Shown here piece after piece: positions 18,626 to 26,120 of a stretch of DNA of 41,773 nucleotides (within the stretch, counting starts at the first letter, position 1; every line of letters begins with the position of its first letter). The translations under genes and the position numbers were made by a program. The DNA is from Rhodanobacteraceae bacterium (lineage in GTDB: Bacteria; Pseudomonadota; Gammaproteobacteria; Xanthomonadales; Rhodanobacteraceae). Where the stretch lies: contig JAACZU010000024.1 of assembly GCA_009996615.1 (NCBI GenBank), positions 1 through 41,773 of the forward strand, given 5' to 3'. The notes below the pieces were generated by a model, which was not told the origin of the DNA, did not search any database, and was given only the letters and a program-made list of their open reading frames with translations.

Positions 18626-19371
18626 TCGTCGAAGACGAACCGATCGCCGCGCGCACCTTGCGCCAGCTGATCGCCGACCTCGCCCCCGACCTCGACGTCG
18701 AGGGTCCGCTGCCCTCGATCGCTGCCGCCACCGCGCGCCTCGCCGAAGGGCCGGTGCCGGACCTGGTGTTCATGGACGTGCAGCTCGCCGACGGCCTGTG
18801 CTTCGAGATCTTCGAGGCGATGCCGCTGGCGCTGCCGGTTATCTTCACGACCGCCTACGATGCGTTCGCGCTGAAGGCATTCGAGGTGTTCGGCATCGAC
18901 TACCTGCTCAAGCCGATCAAGCCGGAGCGCTTCGCGCTCGCGCTGGCCAAATGGCGCCGCCTGCGCGTGGCCGGGCAGGCCGCGCCGGCGCCGGCGTCGG
19001 GCCTGGCGCAGGCCTACTTCCGCAGCGCGCAGCAGTACCGCGCGCGCTTCCTCGTGCAGCAGGGCGAGCACCTGCAGTCGATCGCGGTCGAGGACATCGC
19101 CTACTTCCACAAGGACCTGGTCGTGCGCCTGGTCACGCGCGCCGGGCGCCGCTACACGGTCTCGCCGAGCCTGGACGAGTTGGAGCAGGCGCTCGACCCG
19201 GCGCAGTTCTTCCGCGTCAACCGCCAGGTGCTCGCGCGGGTGCAGGCGATCGTGCGCGCCACGCGCCAGTTCAAGGGCAAGCTCGAGGTCGAGCTCGACC
19301 CGGCGCTGCCCGAACCGGTCGTGGTCAGCCAGGAGCGCGCCGCCGCGTTCCGCGACTGGCTGGATCGCTGA
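18613..19371 (+). CDS. LytTR-type response regulator
   Basis: A 252-residue partner of the kinase just upstream. The receiver domain (1-120) has the acidic pocket VEDEP, phospho-acceptor Asp55 in LVFMDVQLADG, the Thr in IFTTAYD and the Lys in YLLKPIKPE. The C-terminal LytTR DNA-binding domain (about 145-245) shows FLVQQGEHLQSIAVEDIAYF and FFRVNRQVLARVQAI. LytTR regulators bind direct repeats upstream of targets, often including their own promoter; no such repeat was identified here. The gene order kinase-regulator is typical. Confidence 0.92.
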   Translation: MLALIVEDEPIAARTLRQLIADLAPDLDVEGPLPSIAAATARLAEGPVPDLVFMDVQLADGLCFEIFEAMPLALPVIFTTAYDAFALKAFEVFGIDYLLKPIKPERFALALAKWRRLRVAGQAAPAPASGLAQAYFRSAQQYRARFLVQQGEHLQSIAVEDIAYFHKDLVVRLVTRAGRRYTVSPSLDELEQALDPAQFFRVNRQVLARVQAIVRATRQFKGKLEVELDPALPEPVVVSQERAAAFRDWLDR

Positions 19372-19493
19372 GCTCGCTTTGCGCCGCGCAGCGTCGGCCT
19401 CGCGCCCGCGGAATCCGGTTTCGATGCGATAGCTGTCGCCGGCGGCGTGGGGCTGCGCGAAGGTGGCGCGGCCAACTTCATGGAGTATCCGCC

Positions 19494-20750
19494 ATGCGTC
19501 CCTCGCGCCTGTGCCTGATCCTGTTCACCGCGCTCATCGCCACGTTGCGGCTTGCCTGCGCCGCGCCGACGGACGACAACCCCGCCGCCGCGCTGGCCGC
19601 CGCGCTCGAGGCGCGCCGGCAGCCGTTGCAGCTTGCCGATGGCGTGCTGCAGGGCGCCGGCGCCGCGCGCCTGCTCGCCGATGCGCGCGCTGCGCAGTTC
19701 GTGCTGGTCGGCGAGGATCACGGCTTCGCCGACGTGCCGGCGTTCACGCTTGCGCTGCAGCGCGCACTGGCGCCGGCGGCGCTGGTGATGGAGATCGGCC
19801 CGCACTCGGCGGCACGCGTGGAACGCGCGCTGCGCGCGGATCCGCAGGCGCTGGCGCGGCTGCAGGCGACCCATCCATTCGCCGTGCCGTTCCTGTGCTG
19901 GCGCGAGTACGCGGCGCTGGCGGGCGCCGCGGTCGGCGCGCCGGCGCCGGCGCTGTGGGGCATCGACCAGGAGTTCGTGCTGTCGCCGCGCCTGCACTTC
20001 GCGCGGCTGGCCGAGCTGGCGCCCGACGCCGATGCGCGGCGTCTGGCCGAGGACTACAGGCGCCGCGATGCGGAAGCCTATCGCACGCTGGTCGAGCGGC
20101 GCGATCCAGGCGCCGCCCTGCTGCCACGGCTGCGCGAGCAGGACTTCGCCGCGCTGCGCGGCGCGTTTGCCGGTGCCGCGCCGGAGGCGCGCGCGCTGAT
20201 CGATGCGCTGGCCGACAGCGCCGCGCTCTATCGCGGCCAGTCGACCGACCCGTACGCATCCAACCGCGACCGCGCGAAGCTGATGAAGCGCGCCTTCATG
20301 ACGCGCTATGTCGCGCTCGCCGCGCGCCAGCCGCAGCCGCGCGTGCTGTTCCACATGGGCGCGTACCACGTCGGCCGCGGTCGCAGCCCGACCGACCAGT
20401 ACGACGTCGGCAACCTCGCCGCCGAGCTGGCGGAGAGCACCGGCGCGCGTTCCTACCATGTGCTCGTGCTCGCCGCCGGCGGCCGCGTGAACCGCTGGCT
20501 GCCGTTCGCGCCCGATGCCGCGCTCAAGCAGGCGGACTACGACGCGCATGCCGAGCTCGATCCGCTCGGTGCCGGTCCGTTGCTCGACCACGCCCTGCGC
20601 GGCTCCTGGACGCTGTTCGACCTCGCCGCGATGCGCGACGAGCCGGCGCTGCGCAAGGCCGGCGGGCCTGCATTCGACCGCCTCGTGTTCGCCTACGACG
20701 CGGTCGTGGTCATCGACGTCGCCCAGCCGGCCCGCTTCTTTGGCGACTGA
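19494..20750 (+). CDS. Secreted ChaN/EreA-superfamily protein
   Basis: A 418-residue exported protein with a signal peptide ending near LRLACAAP. Motifs of the TraB/ChaN/erythromycin-esterase superfamily are seen in order: FVLVGEDHGFADVP, LVMEIGPHSAARVE, LWGIDQEF, NRDRAKLMKRAFMTRY and VLFHMGAYHVGRG. The Glu and His residues in GEDHG, MEIGPH and FHMGAYH form the conserved site of the fold. Relatives include haem-binding ChaN and the macrolide esterase EreA, but sequence alone does not settle the substrate. GGAG is well placed before the ATG. It stands alone between the LytTR regulator and the SulP gene. Confidence 0.72.
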   Translation: MRPSRLCLILFTALIATLRLACAAPTDDNPAAALAAALEARRQPLQLADGVLQGAGAARLLADARAAQFVLVGEDHGFADVPAFTLALQRALAPAALVMEIGPHSAARVERALRADPQALARLQATHPFAVPFLCWREYAALAGAAVGAPAPALWGIDQEFVLSPRLHFARLAELAPDADARRLAEDYRRRDAEAYRTLVERRDPGAALLPRLREQDFAALRGAFAGAAPEARALIDALADSAALYRGQSTDPYASNRDRAKLMKRAFMTRYVALAARQPQPRVLFHMGAYHVGRGRSPTDQYDVGNLAAELAESTGARSYHVLVLAAGGRVNRWLPFAPDAALKQADYDAHAELDPLGAGPLLDHALRGSWTLFDLAAMRDEPALRKAGGPAFDRLVFAYDAVVVIDVAQPARFFGD

Positions 20751-20925
20751 GCGAGGGCAGGCGCGCGGCCTTGCGTCCGCCGCCGTGGCTTTCCGGTACG
20801 CTCGCCGGCAGTTTCATGAGGAATGTGTCGATGCCTGCGGACATGCCGGACAGGCCGTCATCGCCGCGGATGCGGGGACGGTTCTTCGCCTTCGCTGCGG
20901 CGTGCGTCGCCGAGGCCGTGCGCGC

Positions 20926-22578
20926 ATGAGCGCTCCGACCGCCACGCGCCGCGGCGGAGCATGGGCCGACCTGCTGGCCGGCCTGTCGATCGCTGGCCTG
21001 CTGCTGCCCGAGGCGGTCGCCTATGCCGGCATCGCGCAGTTGCCGCCGCAGGCCGGCGTGATCGCGCTGTTCATCGGCCTGGCCTGCTACGGCCTGATCG
21101 GGCGCAGTCGCGTCGCGATCGTCTCGGCGACGTCGTCGTCGGCGGCGGTGCTCGCCGCGGCGACGCTGGCGCTGTCCGACGGCGACCCGGCGCGGCGCCT
21201 GCTGCTGGCGATGGTGCTGGTCGCGCTGACCGGCGTGTGCTTCCTGATCGCCGCGGCGGCGCGGCTGGGCGCGCTGTCGAACGTGATCGCCAAGCCGGTG
21301 CTGCGCGGCTATGCGTTTGGGCTGGCGCTGGTGATCGCGGTCGGCCAGGTGCCGGCCGTGGTCGGCGTCGGCGCACCGCATGCGCAGTTCGTGCCGCTGC
21401 TGCTCGAGCTGGGCCGGCGCGTGCACGAGTGGCAGGCGGCCAGCCTCGCCAGCGGGCTGGCCGCGCTGGCCGCACTGTTCCTGCTCGAGCGCGTGCGCTG
21501 GCTGCCCGGGCCGCTGCTGGTGATCCTCGCCGGCATCGCGTCGTCGTCCTGGCTCGAAGCCCGCGGCGTCGCGCTGACCGGGCCGATCGCGCTGGCCCTG
21601 CAGGCGCCGGCGCTGGCGTGGCCGGACACCGCGCAGTGGGTGCCGCTGGCGGCGCTGGCCGGCGCGCTGATGCTGATCCTGTACGCCGAGTCGTACGGCT
21701 CGATCCGCAGCTACGCGCTGCAGCGCGGCGAGGAGGTTGCGGCGAACCGCGACCTCGCCGCGCTCGGCGTGGCCAACCTGCTGTCCGGCCTGCTGCAGGG
21801 CATGCCGGTCGGCGCCGGCTACTCGGCCACCTCGGCCAACATGGCGGCCGGCGCGCGCTCGCGTTTGGCCGGTGGCGTCGCGCTCGCGGTCGTGTTCGCG
21901 CTGGTGCTGCTGTTCCTGCCGTGGATCGAGCGTATCCCGCGGCCGGTGCTGGCCGCGATCGTGATCCACGCGGTCAGCAGGGCGCTGCGCCCGGCCGCGT
22001 TCCGGCCCTACCTGCAGTGGCACCGCGACCGCCTGGTCGCGCTCGCCGCGGTGCCGGCGGTGATCGCGTTCGGCGTGCTGAATGGCCTGCTGGTCGCGAT
22101 CGCGTTCAGCCTGCTGATGCTGCTGCGCGCGCTGGCGACGCCGCGCCTGAGCGTGCTCGGGCGCCTCAACGGTGGCCACGACTTCGTCGACGTCGCGCGC
22201 CACCCGGAGGCGCGGCCGTTGCCTGGCTGCCTGATCCTGCGCCCGGAGGCGCCGCTGTTCTTCGCCAATGCCGAGCCGATGCTGGCGCAGGCGCGCCGCG
22301 AGGTCGCCGCGCACGCCGACGCCGGGTTGGTGATCCTGAGCCTGGAGGAGTCGCCCGACCTCGACGGCAGCACGCTCGAGGCACTGGCCGACTTCGCGCG
22401 CTGGCTGGCCGATCGCGGCCAATGGTTGCGCGTGACGCGGTTGAAGGACCGCGCACGCGACGTGCTGCTGCGCGCCGCGCTGCCGCAGTTGCCGCCCGAG
22501 GCGCTGGATTACTGGAGCGTTGCGGACGCCGCGCTGGCGCCGCTCGCGCCCGCCGCCGGACGCGTGCCGGCGGCGTGA
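20926..22578 (+). CDS. SulP-family anion transporter with STAS domain
   Basis: A 550-residue inner-membrane protein. Residues 15-420 hold about 10-12 membrane segments with SulP signatures LLLPEAVAYAGIAQLPPQAG, VSATSSSAAVLAAATLAL and MPVGAGYSATSANMAAGARS. The C-terminal STAS domain (about 440-540; CLILRPEAPLFFANAEPML, DGSTLEALADFARWL) usually regulates transport. SulP proteins move sulfate, bicarbonate or other anions; the substrate cannot be told here. The 175 bases upstream hold no gene. It converges on the RegA-like gene with a hairpin between. Confidence 0.9.
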   Translation: MSAPTATRRGGAWADLLAGLSIAGLLLPEAVAYAGIAQLPPQAGVIALFIGLACYGLIGRSRVAIVSATSSSAAVLAAATLALSDGDPARRLLLAMVLVALTGVCFLIAAAARLGALSNVIAKPVLRGYAFGLALVIAVGQVPAVVGVGAPHAQFVPLLLELGRRVHEWQAASLASGLAALAALFLLERVRWLPGPLLVILAGIASSSWLEARGVALTGPIALALQAPALAWPDTAQWVPLAALAGALMLILYAESYGSIRSYALQRGEEVAANRDLAALGVANLLSGLLQGMPVGAGYSATSANMAAGARSRLAGGVALAVVFALVLLFLPWIERIPRPVLAAIVIHAVSRALRPAAFRPYLQWHRDRLVALAAVPAVIAFGVLNGLLVAIAFSLLMLLRALATPRLSVLGRLNGGHDFVDVARHPEARPLPGCLILRPEAPLFFANAEPMLAQARREVAAHADAGLVILSLEESPDLDGSTLEALADFARWLADRGQWLRVTRLKDRARDVLLRAALPQLPPEALDYWSVADAALAPLAPAAGRVPAA

Positions 22579-22594
22579 GGAAAGATGCGATGGT

Positions 22595-22655
22595 GGGAGC
22601 CGCGATGCTCTGCAGCCCCCGGCCGAAGCCAAAGCATCGCGCCTGCCGCGCTCCC
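22595..22655. terminator. Hairpin between convergent SulP and regA-like genes
   Basis: GGGAGCCGCGATGCT (22595-22609) pairs with AGCATCGCG (22633-22641) and, after an 8-base bulge, GCTCCC (22650-22655). It lies between two convergent stops and could end both messages. No U-run is present; it may be another dispersed repeat. Confidence 0.5.
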
Positions 22656-22665
22656 GCAGCAGCGC

Positions 22666-23202
22666 CTACTCGCCCGGATCGAGGCGTTCCGGGCCCGGCC
22701 GCTTGGCCAGCTTGCGTTGCAGCGAGCGCCGGTGCAGGCCGAGCAGGCGCGCAGCGGCGGCGATGTTGCCGTGGCTGTCGCGCAGCGCCTGCTGGATGTG
22801 CTCCCACTCCAGCCGCGCCAGCGGCGTCATCGTCGGCGCCGGTTCGGCCGGCGCGCTCCGCCCCTCGAGCACGGCCAGCAAGGCGCGTGCAGTGACCGGC
22901 TTGGCCAGGTAGTGGTCGGCGCCGCGCTTGATCGCCTCGACCGCAGTGGCGACGCTGGCATAGCCGGTGACGACGACGATCCGCATGTCCGCGCCGAGTG
23001 CGCGCAGCGGCGCGACCAGTTCGAGGCCGGAGTCGGTGCCGAGCTTGAGGTCGAGCAGCACGAAGTCCGGCCGCTGTGCGCGCACCGCGGCGAGCGCGGC
23101 GGTCGCGTCGGCGGCCAGGCGCAGCGCCAGGCCGCGGCGCTCGAGCGAACGCTGCAGCACCTGCGCATAGACCGGGTCGTCGTCGACGAGCAGGCCGTTC
23201 AT
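22666..23202 (-). CDS. RegA/PrrA/ActR-type redox response regulator
   Basis: A 178-residue regulator. The receiver domain (1-115) has VDDDP, phospho-acceptor Asp51 in FVLLDLKLGTDSG, VVVTGYASVATAVEA and HYLAKPV. The C-terminal Fis-type HTH (about 132-170) reads HIQQALRDSHGNIAAAARLL followed by LHRRSLQRKLAK, the RegA/PrrA/ActR hallmark. RegA proteins control respiration, electron-transfer and carbon-fixation genes in response to redox state. The ATG overlaps the kinase stop by 4 bases, and it is the last gene of the TonB receptor operon, so it may regulate that operon. Confidence 0.9.
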   Translation of the reverse strand: MNGLLVDDDPVYAQVLQRSLERRGLALRLAADATAALAAVRAQRPDFVLLDLKLGTDSGLELVAPLRALGADMRIVVVTGYASVATAVEAIKRGADHYLAKPVTARALLAVLEGRSAPAEPAPTMTPLARLEWEHIQQALRDSHGNIAAAARLLGLHRRSLQRKLAKRPGPERLDPGE

Positions 23203-24425
23203 GCGCCGGCCTCGCCCAGCGGCAGGCGGAACGCGACCAGCGCGCCGCCGTCCGCCGGCGCTGCATGCAGGCTCAGCTCGCCGCCGAGGCGCTCGACCGT
23301 CGCGTGCGACAGCGCGAGGCCGACGCCGAGGCCGTGCGGTTTGGTGCTGTGGAAGAGTGCGCCGCGCACGTCGTCGAAACCGCTGCCGTAGTCGCGCACC
23401 GAGCCGACCAGCGCGCCCGCGCGGGTCTCCAGGTGCAGCGCCACGCGCGGATCGCCGGCCCGCTCGCCGGCGTCGGCGGCGTTGTTGAGCAGTGCCTGCA
23501 GCAGATGGCCGACGCCGGGGTCGAGCGTGAGGCCGGCGGCCAGCTCGCCGCTGCGCTGCAGCACGATCGCCGGCCGCACCAGCTGCCAGTGTGCGATGAC
23601 AGCATCGAGTGCGGCGGCGAGGTCGCCGTTGCCGGCCGGTTCGGCCGGTGCCGCCAGCTCGCGCACGCGATCGCGGCAGGCGTCGACCAGTGCCGCCATC
23701 GTCTGCAGGTCGGCGCGCTCGTCTGCGCCGGTGCCGGGCTGGTCGAGCCGATCCTCGATCAGCAGGGTCAGCGTACCTAGCGGCGTGTTGAGTTCGTGCG
23801 CGACCGCCGCCGCATGCGTCGCCAGCGCGAGGATGCCCTCGTTGCGCGCGGCCTGCTCGCGCAGGCGCGCCAGCTCGCGTTCGCGCTCGCGCAGCGCATG
23901 CGCGAGGCGGCTCAGGAAGAACGTGACCACCGCGACCGAGATCGCGAACATCACCGCCATCCCGGCGACGTGCAGGTCGAATGCGTCGCCGAACAGCCCG
24001 TGCACGTGCGGCAGCGGGCGGCCGAAATACGACGAGCCGGCGTAGCCGAGGCCGCCGAGGATCGCGGTCGCGACCACCCAGCGCGGTGGCAGCGCGACCG
24101 CGACCAGCGCGATCGGCAGCAGGAACAGCGGCGCGAACGGATTCATCGCGCCGCCGCTGCAGCCGATCAGCCACGCCAGCACCGCGATGTCGACGCCGGC
24201 GTGCGCGACGACCTCGGTCGCGCCGACGCGGCGCGCGTGGCGCGCGCGCCAGCTCGCCCACAGGTTGAACAGCGCCAGCGCCGCGATGGCGGTCCACAGC
24301 GGCGCCGCCTGCAACGGAATGCCAAGCGCGTGCACGACCAGCGCGACCGTGACCGCCTGGCCGGCCACCGCGAACCAGCGCAGCGTGGCGAGGTTCTTGA
24401 GCAGGCTGGGGGAGATGTCGTGCAT
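23199..24425 (-). CDS. RegB/PrrB-type redox-sensing histidine kinase
   Basis: A 408-residue membrane kinase with six hydrophobic segments in residues 10-175. The loop motif GGAMNPF (91-97) is the GGxxNPF sequence that binds ubiquinone in RegB. The H-box is AHELNTPLGTL with His210. Cys250, in VDACRDRVREL, lies exactly 40 residues after it, the same spacing as His225 and redox-active Cys265 in Rhodobacter capsulatus RegB. The ATP domain has LLNNAADAGE and GLGVGLALSHATVERLGG. It should sense the quinone pool and cytoplasmic redox and phosphorylate the RegA-like partner. It starts 10 bases after the thioredoxin-like gene. Confidence 0.9.
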   Translation of the reverse strand: MHDISPSLLKNLATLRWFAVAGQAVTVALVVHALGIPLQAAPLWTAIAALALFNLWASWRARHARRVGATEVVAHAGVDIAVLAWLIGCSGGAMNPFAPLFLLPIALVAVALPPRWVVATAILGGLGYAGSSYFGRPLPHVHGLFGDAFDLHVAGMAVMFAISVAVVTFFLSRLAHALRERERELARLREQAARNEGILALATHAAAVAHELNTPLGTLTLLIEDRLDQPGTGADERADLQTMAALVDACRDRVRELAAPAEPAGNGDLAAALDAVIAHWQLVRPAIVLQRSGELAAGLTLDPGVGHLLQALLNNAADAGERAGDPRVALHLETRAGALVGSVRDYGSGFDDVRGALFHSTKPHGLGVGLALSHATVERLGGELSLHAAPADGGALVAFRLPLGEAGA

Positions 24426-24435
24426 CGGCAGAGGA

Positions 24436-24906
24436 TCAGGGCGGCGCGATCTGTTGCAGTTGCGCGCCCGTCAATGCGCCGCTGACCGCGATGCGCGTGC
24501 CGTCGGCGCGGATCACCAGCGTGCGCGGGGTTTCGCCGCCCCATTCGGGATCGATCAGGAAGTTGAGCTGCTCGGGCGTCGCCTCGGCATAGGCGCGCGC
24601 CGGATATCCCGGCAGGCCGGCCGCGGCCAGGCGTGCGGCGATGCGCGTGCGCAACGCGATGCTGTCGGTGGCCACGGTCACCAGTTCGATCTCGGCCGGA
24701 TGCGCGCGCTGCAAGGTCGCCAGCGCCTGCATGCTCGCTTCGCAGTACGCGCAGTCGAGCGCCCACAGCATCACGATCCGCTCGCCGTGCGCAGGTGGCT
24801 GCAACAGCGCAGGGACATCCGCCGCGGCCAGCGGCATCACCGTCGGCGCGCTCGCGGACGCGCCGATCGCGCAAGCCAGCAGCAGGGTCGGCAGCAGGCG
24901 GCGCAT
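24436..24906 (-). CDS. Periplasmic thioredoxin-like protein (CAYC)
   Basis: A 156-residue exported protein with a signal peptide ending near ASASAP. A thioredoxin fold is indicated by MLWALDCAYCEASMQAL with the CxxC pair at Cys52/Cys55, then ELVTVATDS and a C-terminal ETPRTLVIRADGTRIA that contains the cis-Pro position. It is short for a TlpA protein. Its ATG shares one base with the stop of the beta-propeller gene (TGATG), so the two are coupled. In this operon it is likely to reduce the CxCC site of the propeller or deliver a metal, by analogy with Sco/TlpA partners; this is inference. Confidence 0.8.
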   Translation of the reverse strand: MRRLLPTLLLACAIGASASAPTVMPLAAADVPALLQPPAHGERIVMLWALDCAYCEASMQALATLQRAHPAEIELVTVATDSIALRTRIAARLAAAGLPGYPARAYAEATPEQLNFLIDPEWGGETPRTLVIRADGTRIAVSGALTGAQLQQIAPP

Positions 24907-26114
24907 CAGGGGCTCCCGGCAGGAACCAGGCGGAAGCCGCCGGCGGTGTTCCAGGCCACGTACGCGGCGCCGTCGTGCAGCAGCAGTTGCGGCGAGCCGA
25001 CCGCGTCCTTCGAGGTCGCGATCGCGCGGGCGGGGTCGAACCGAACGCCGCCATCGTGCGAGACGCGCAGCATCAGCGTGTAGCCCCCGGCGCCGACCTG
25101 GTTCCACGTCACCCATACGGTCTTGCCCTGCGCCGCGACGTCGGCATGGCTGGCGCCGGCGCCGCCGAGTTTCAGCGTGTGGCGCGGCGTGTGGCCGGGG
25201 TCGAGCTGGCCGTACCAGACGGCCGGTCCCTGCGAGGCTTCGAACCACACGCCATGGCGCACGCGATCGGCGCCGATGGCGAGTCCCGGTCCCTGGTGCG
25301 GACAGGCGGCAATCTGCCAGTCATTGAAGGTGGCGCGCGCGGGATCGGCGGGCCGGCCATCGGTATGCAGCACGGCAATGGCGTGATCGCGGAGGTTGTC
25401 GCCGTAGACGCCGCGAAACAGCGCTGCGACACCACCATCCGGCGCGCGCGCGAGGGCGATCCGGCAGCATTCGCAGCTGCGATCCATCAGTTTGCGCTCG
25501 GGCGCAAAGGTCGCGCCCTCGTCGTGCGACCACGTGTACCAGGTCGCCTTGCCGAGGTACGGCGTGCCGGCGGCCTTCGCCGCGACCTCGTCGCGGCCGT
25601 CGATCCATGCCACCACCACGTCACCGTTGCCGCTGACCGCCAACGCATCGAAGCGGTGCGTGATCGGCGCGAGGTCGTGGTGGACCGTGACCGGCGTGGA
25701 AAAGCGCTTGCCGCCATCCAGCGAGCGGGCGAAGCGCACGTAGCCCGTATAGGGTTTGGCCAGCGGATGCGACCAGGTCACGTAGATCTGTCCGTGTGGA
25801 CCGATCGCGACCTTCGGGCGGTTCTCGCCTTCGTCGTAGATCGCTTCGGCAAGCGGATTGACGGTAACCGGCTCGCTCAGGGTCTTGCCGAGGTCGTCGG
25901 AATACTGCGCCCGCACGTGGCCGTCGCGCACGCTGACCAGCCACAGGCGGCCGCGCGCATCGAACGCCGCGCTGGCGCCGAGCGCGGGTTCGTGCGCCGC
26001 GCCGGCGCTGTGCATGTGCTCCATGCCCTGCGCGCCGGCCACCGGCGGCAACAAACACAACAGTGACCACAGCAACGAAAGGGAGCGTCGGAGCGCGGTC
26101 GATTGCCTGGACAT
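24906..26114 (-). CDS. Secreted BNR/sialidase-like beta-propeller with CxCC motif
   Basis: A 402-residue exported protein. The mature N terminus is Met/His-rich (MEHMHSAGAAH), a type of sequence that often binds copper. BNR-like propeller blades follow, with Asp-box-like turns such as YSDDLGKTLSEP, RSLDGGKRFSTP, SHDEGATFAPE and SHDGGVRFDP. In the middle, MDRSCECCRIALARAPDG holds Cys214, Cys216 and Cys217, a conserved CxCC. The Arg triad and other catalytic residues of true sialidases are not evident, so sialidase activity is doubtful. It starts 6 bases after the TonB receptor stops and is coupled to the CxxC thioredoxin gene, pointing to a redox or metal-handling job. Confidence 0.78.
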   Translation of the reverse strand: MSRQSTALRRSLSLLWSLLCLLPPVAGAQGMEHMHSAGAAHEPALGASAAFDARGRLWLVSVRDGHVRAQYSDDLGKTLSEPVTVNPLAEAIYDEGENRPKVAIGPHGQIYVTWSHPLAKPYTGYVRFARSLDGGKRFSTPVTVHHDLAPITHRFDALAVSGNGDVVVAWIDGRDEVAAKAAGTPYLGKATWYTWSHDEGATFAPERKLMDRSCECCRIALARAPDGGVAALFRGVYGDNLRDHAIAVLHTDGRPADPARATFNDWQIAACPHQGPGLAIGADRVRHGVWFEASQGPAVWYGQLDPGHTPRHTLKLGGAGASHADVAAQGKTVWVTWNQVGAGGYTLMLRVSHDGGVRFDPARAIATSKDAVGSPQLLLHDGAAYVAWNTAGGFRLVPAGSP

Positions 26115-26120
26115 GTCGGA

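Noticed and set aside
18441..20750. The ChaN-like protein as the end of one very long protein starting inside the LytS gene
   Set aside because: The upstream part overlaps the kinase and regulator in another frame and is low-complexity; a signal peptide and GGAG mark the start at 19494.
24906..26114. A true sialidase
   Set aside because: Only Asp-box-like propeller repeats are seen; sialidase catalytic residues are not evident and the CECC motif with operon context suggests another role.
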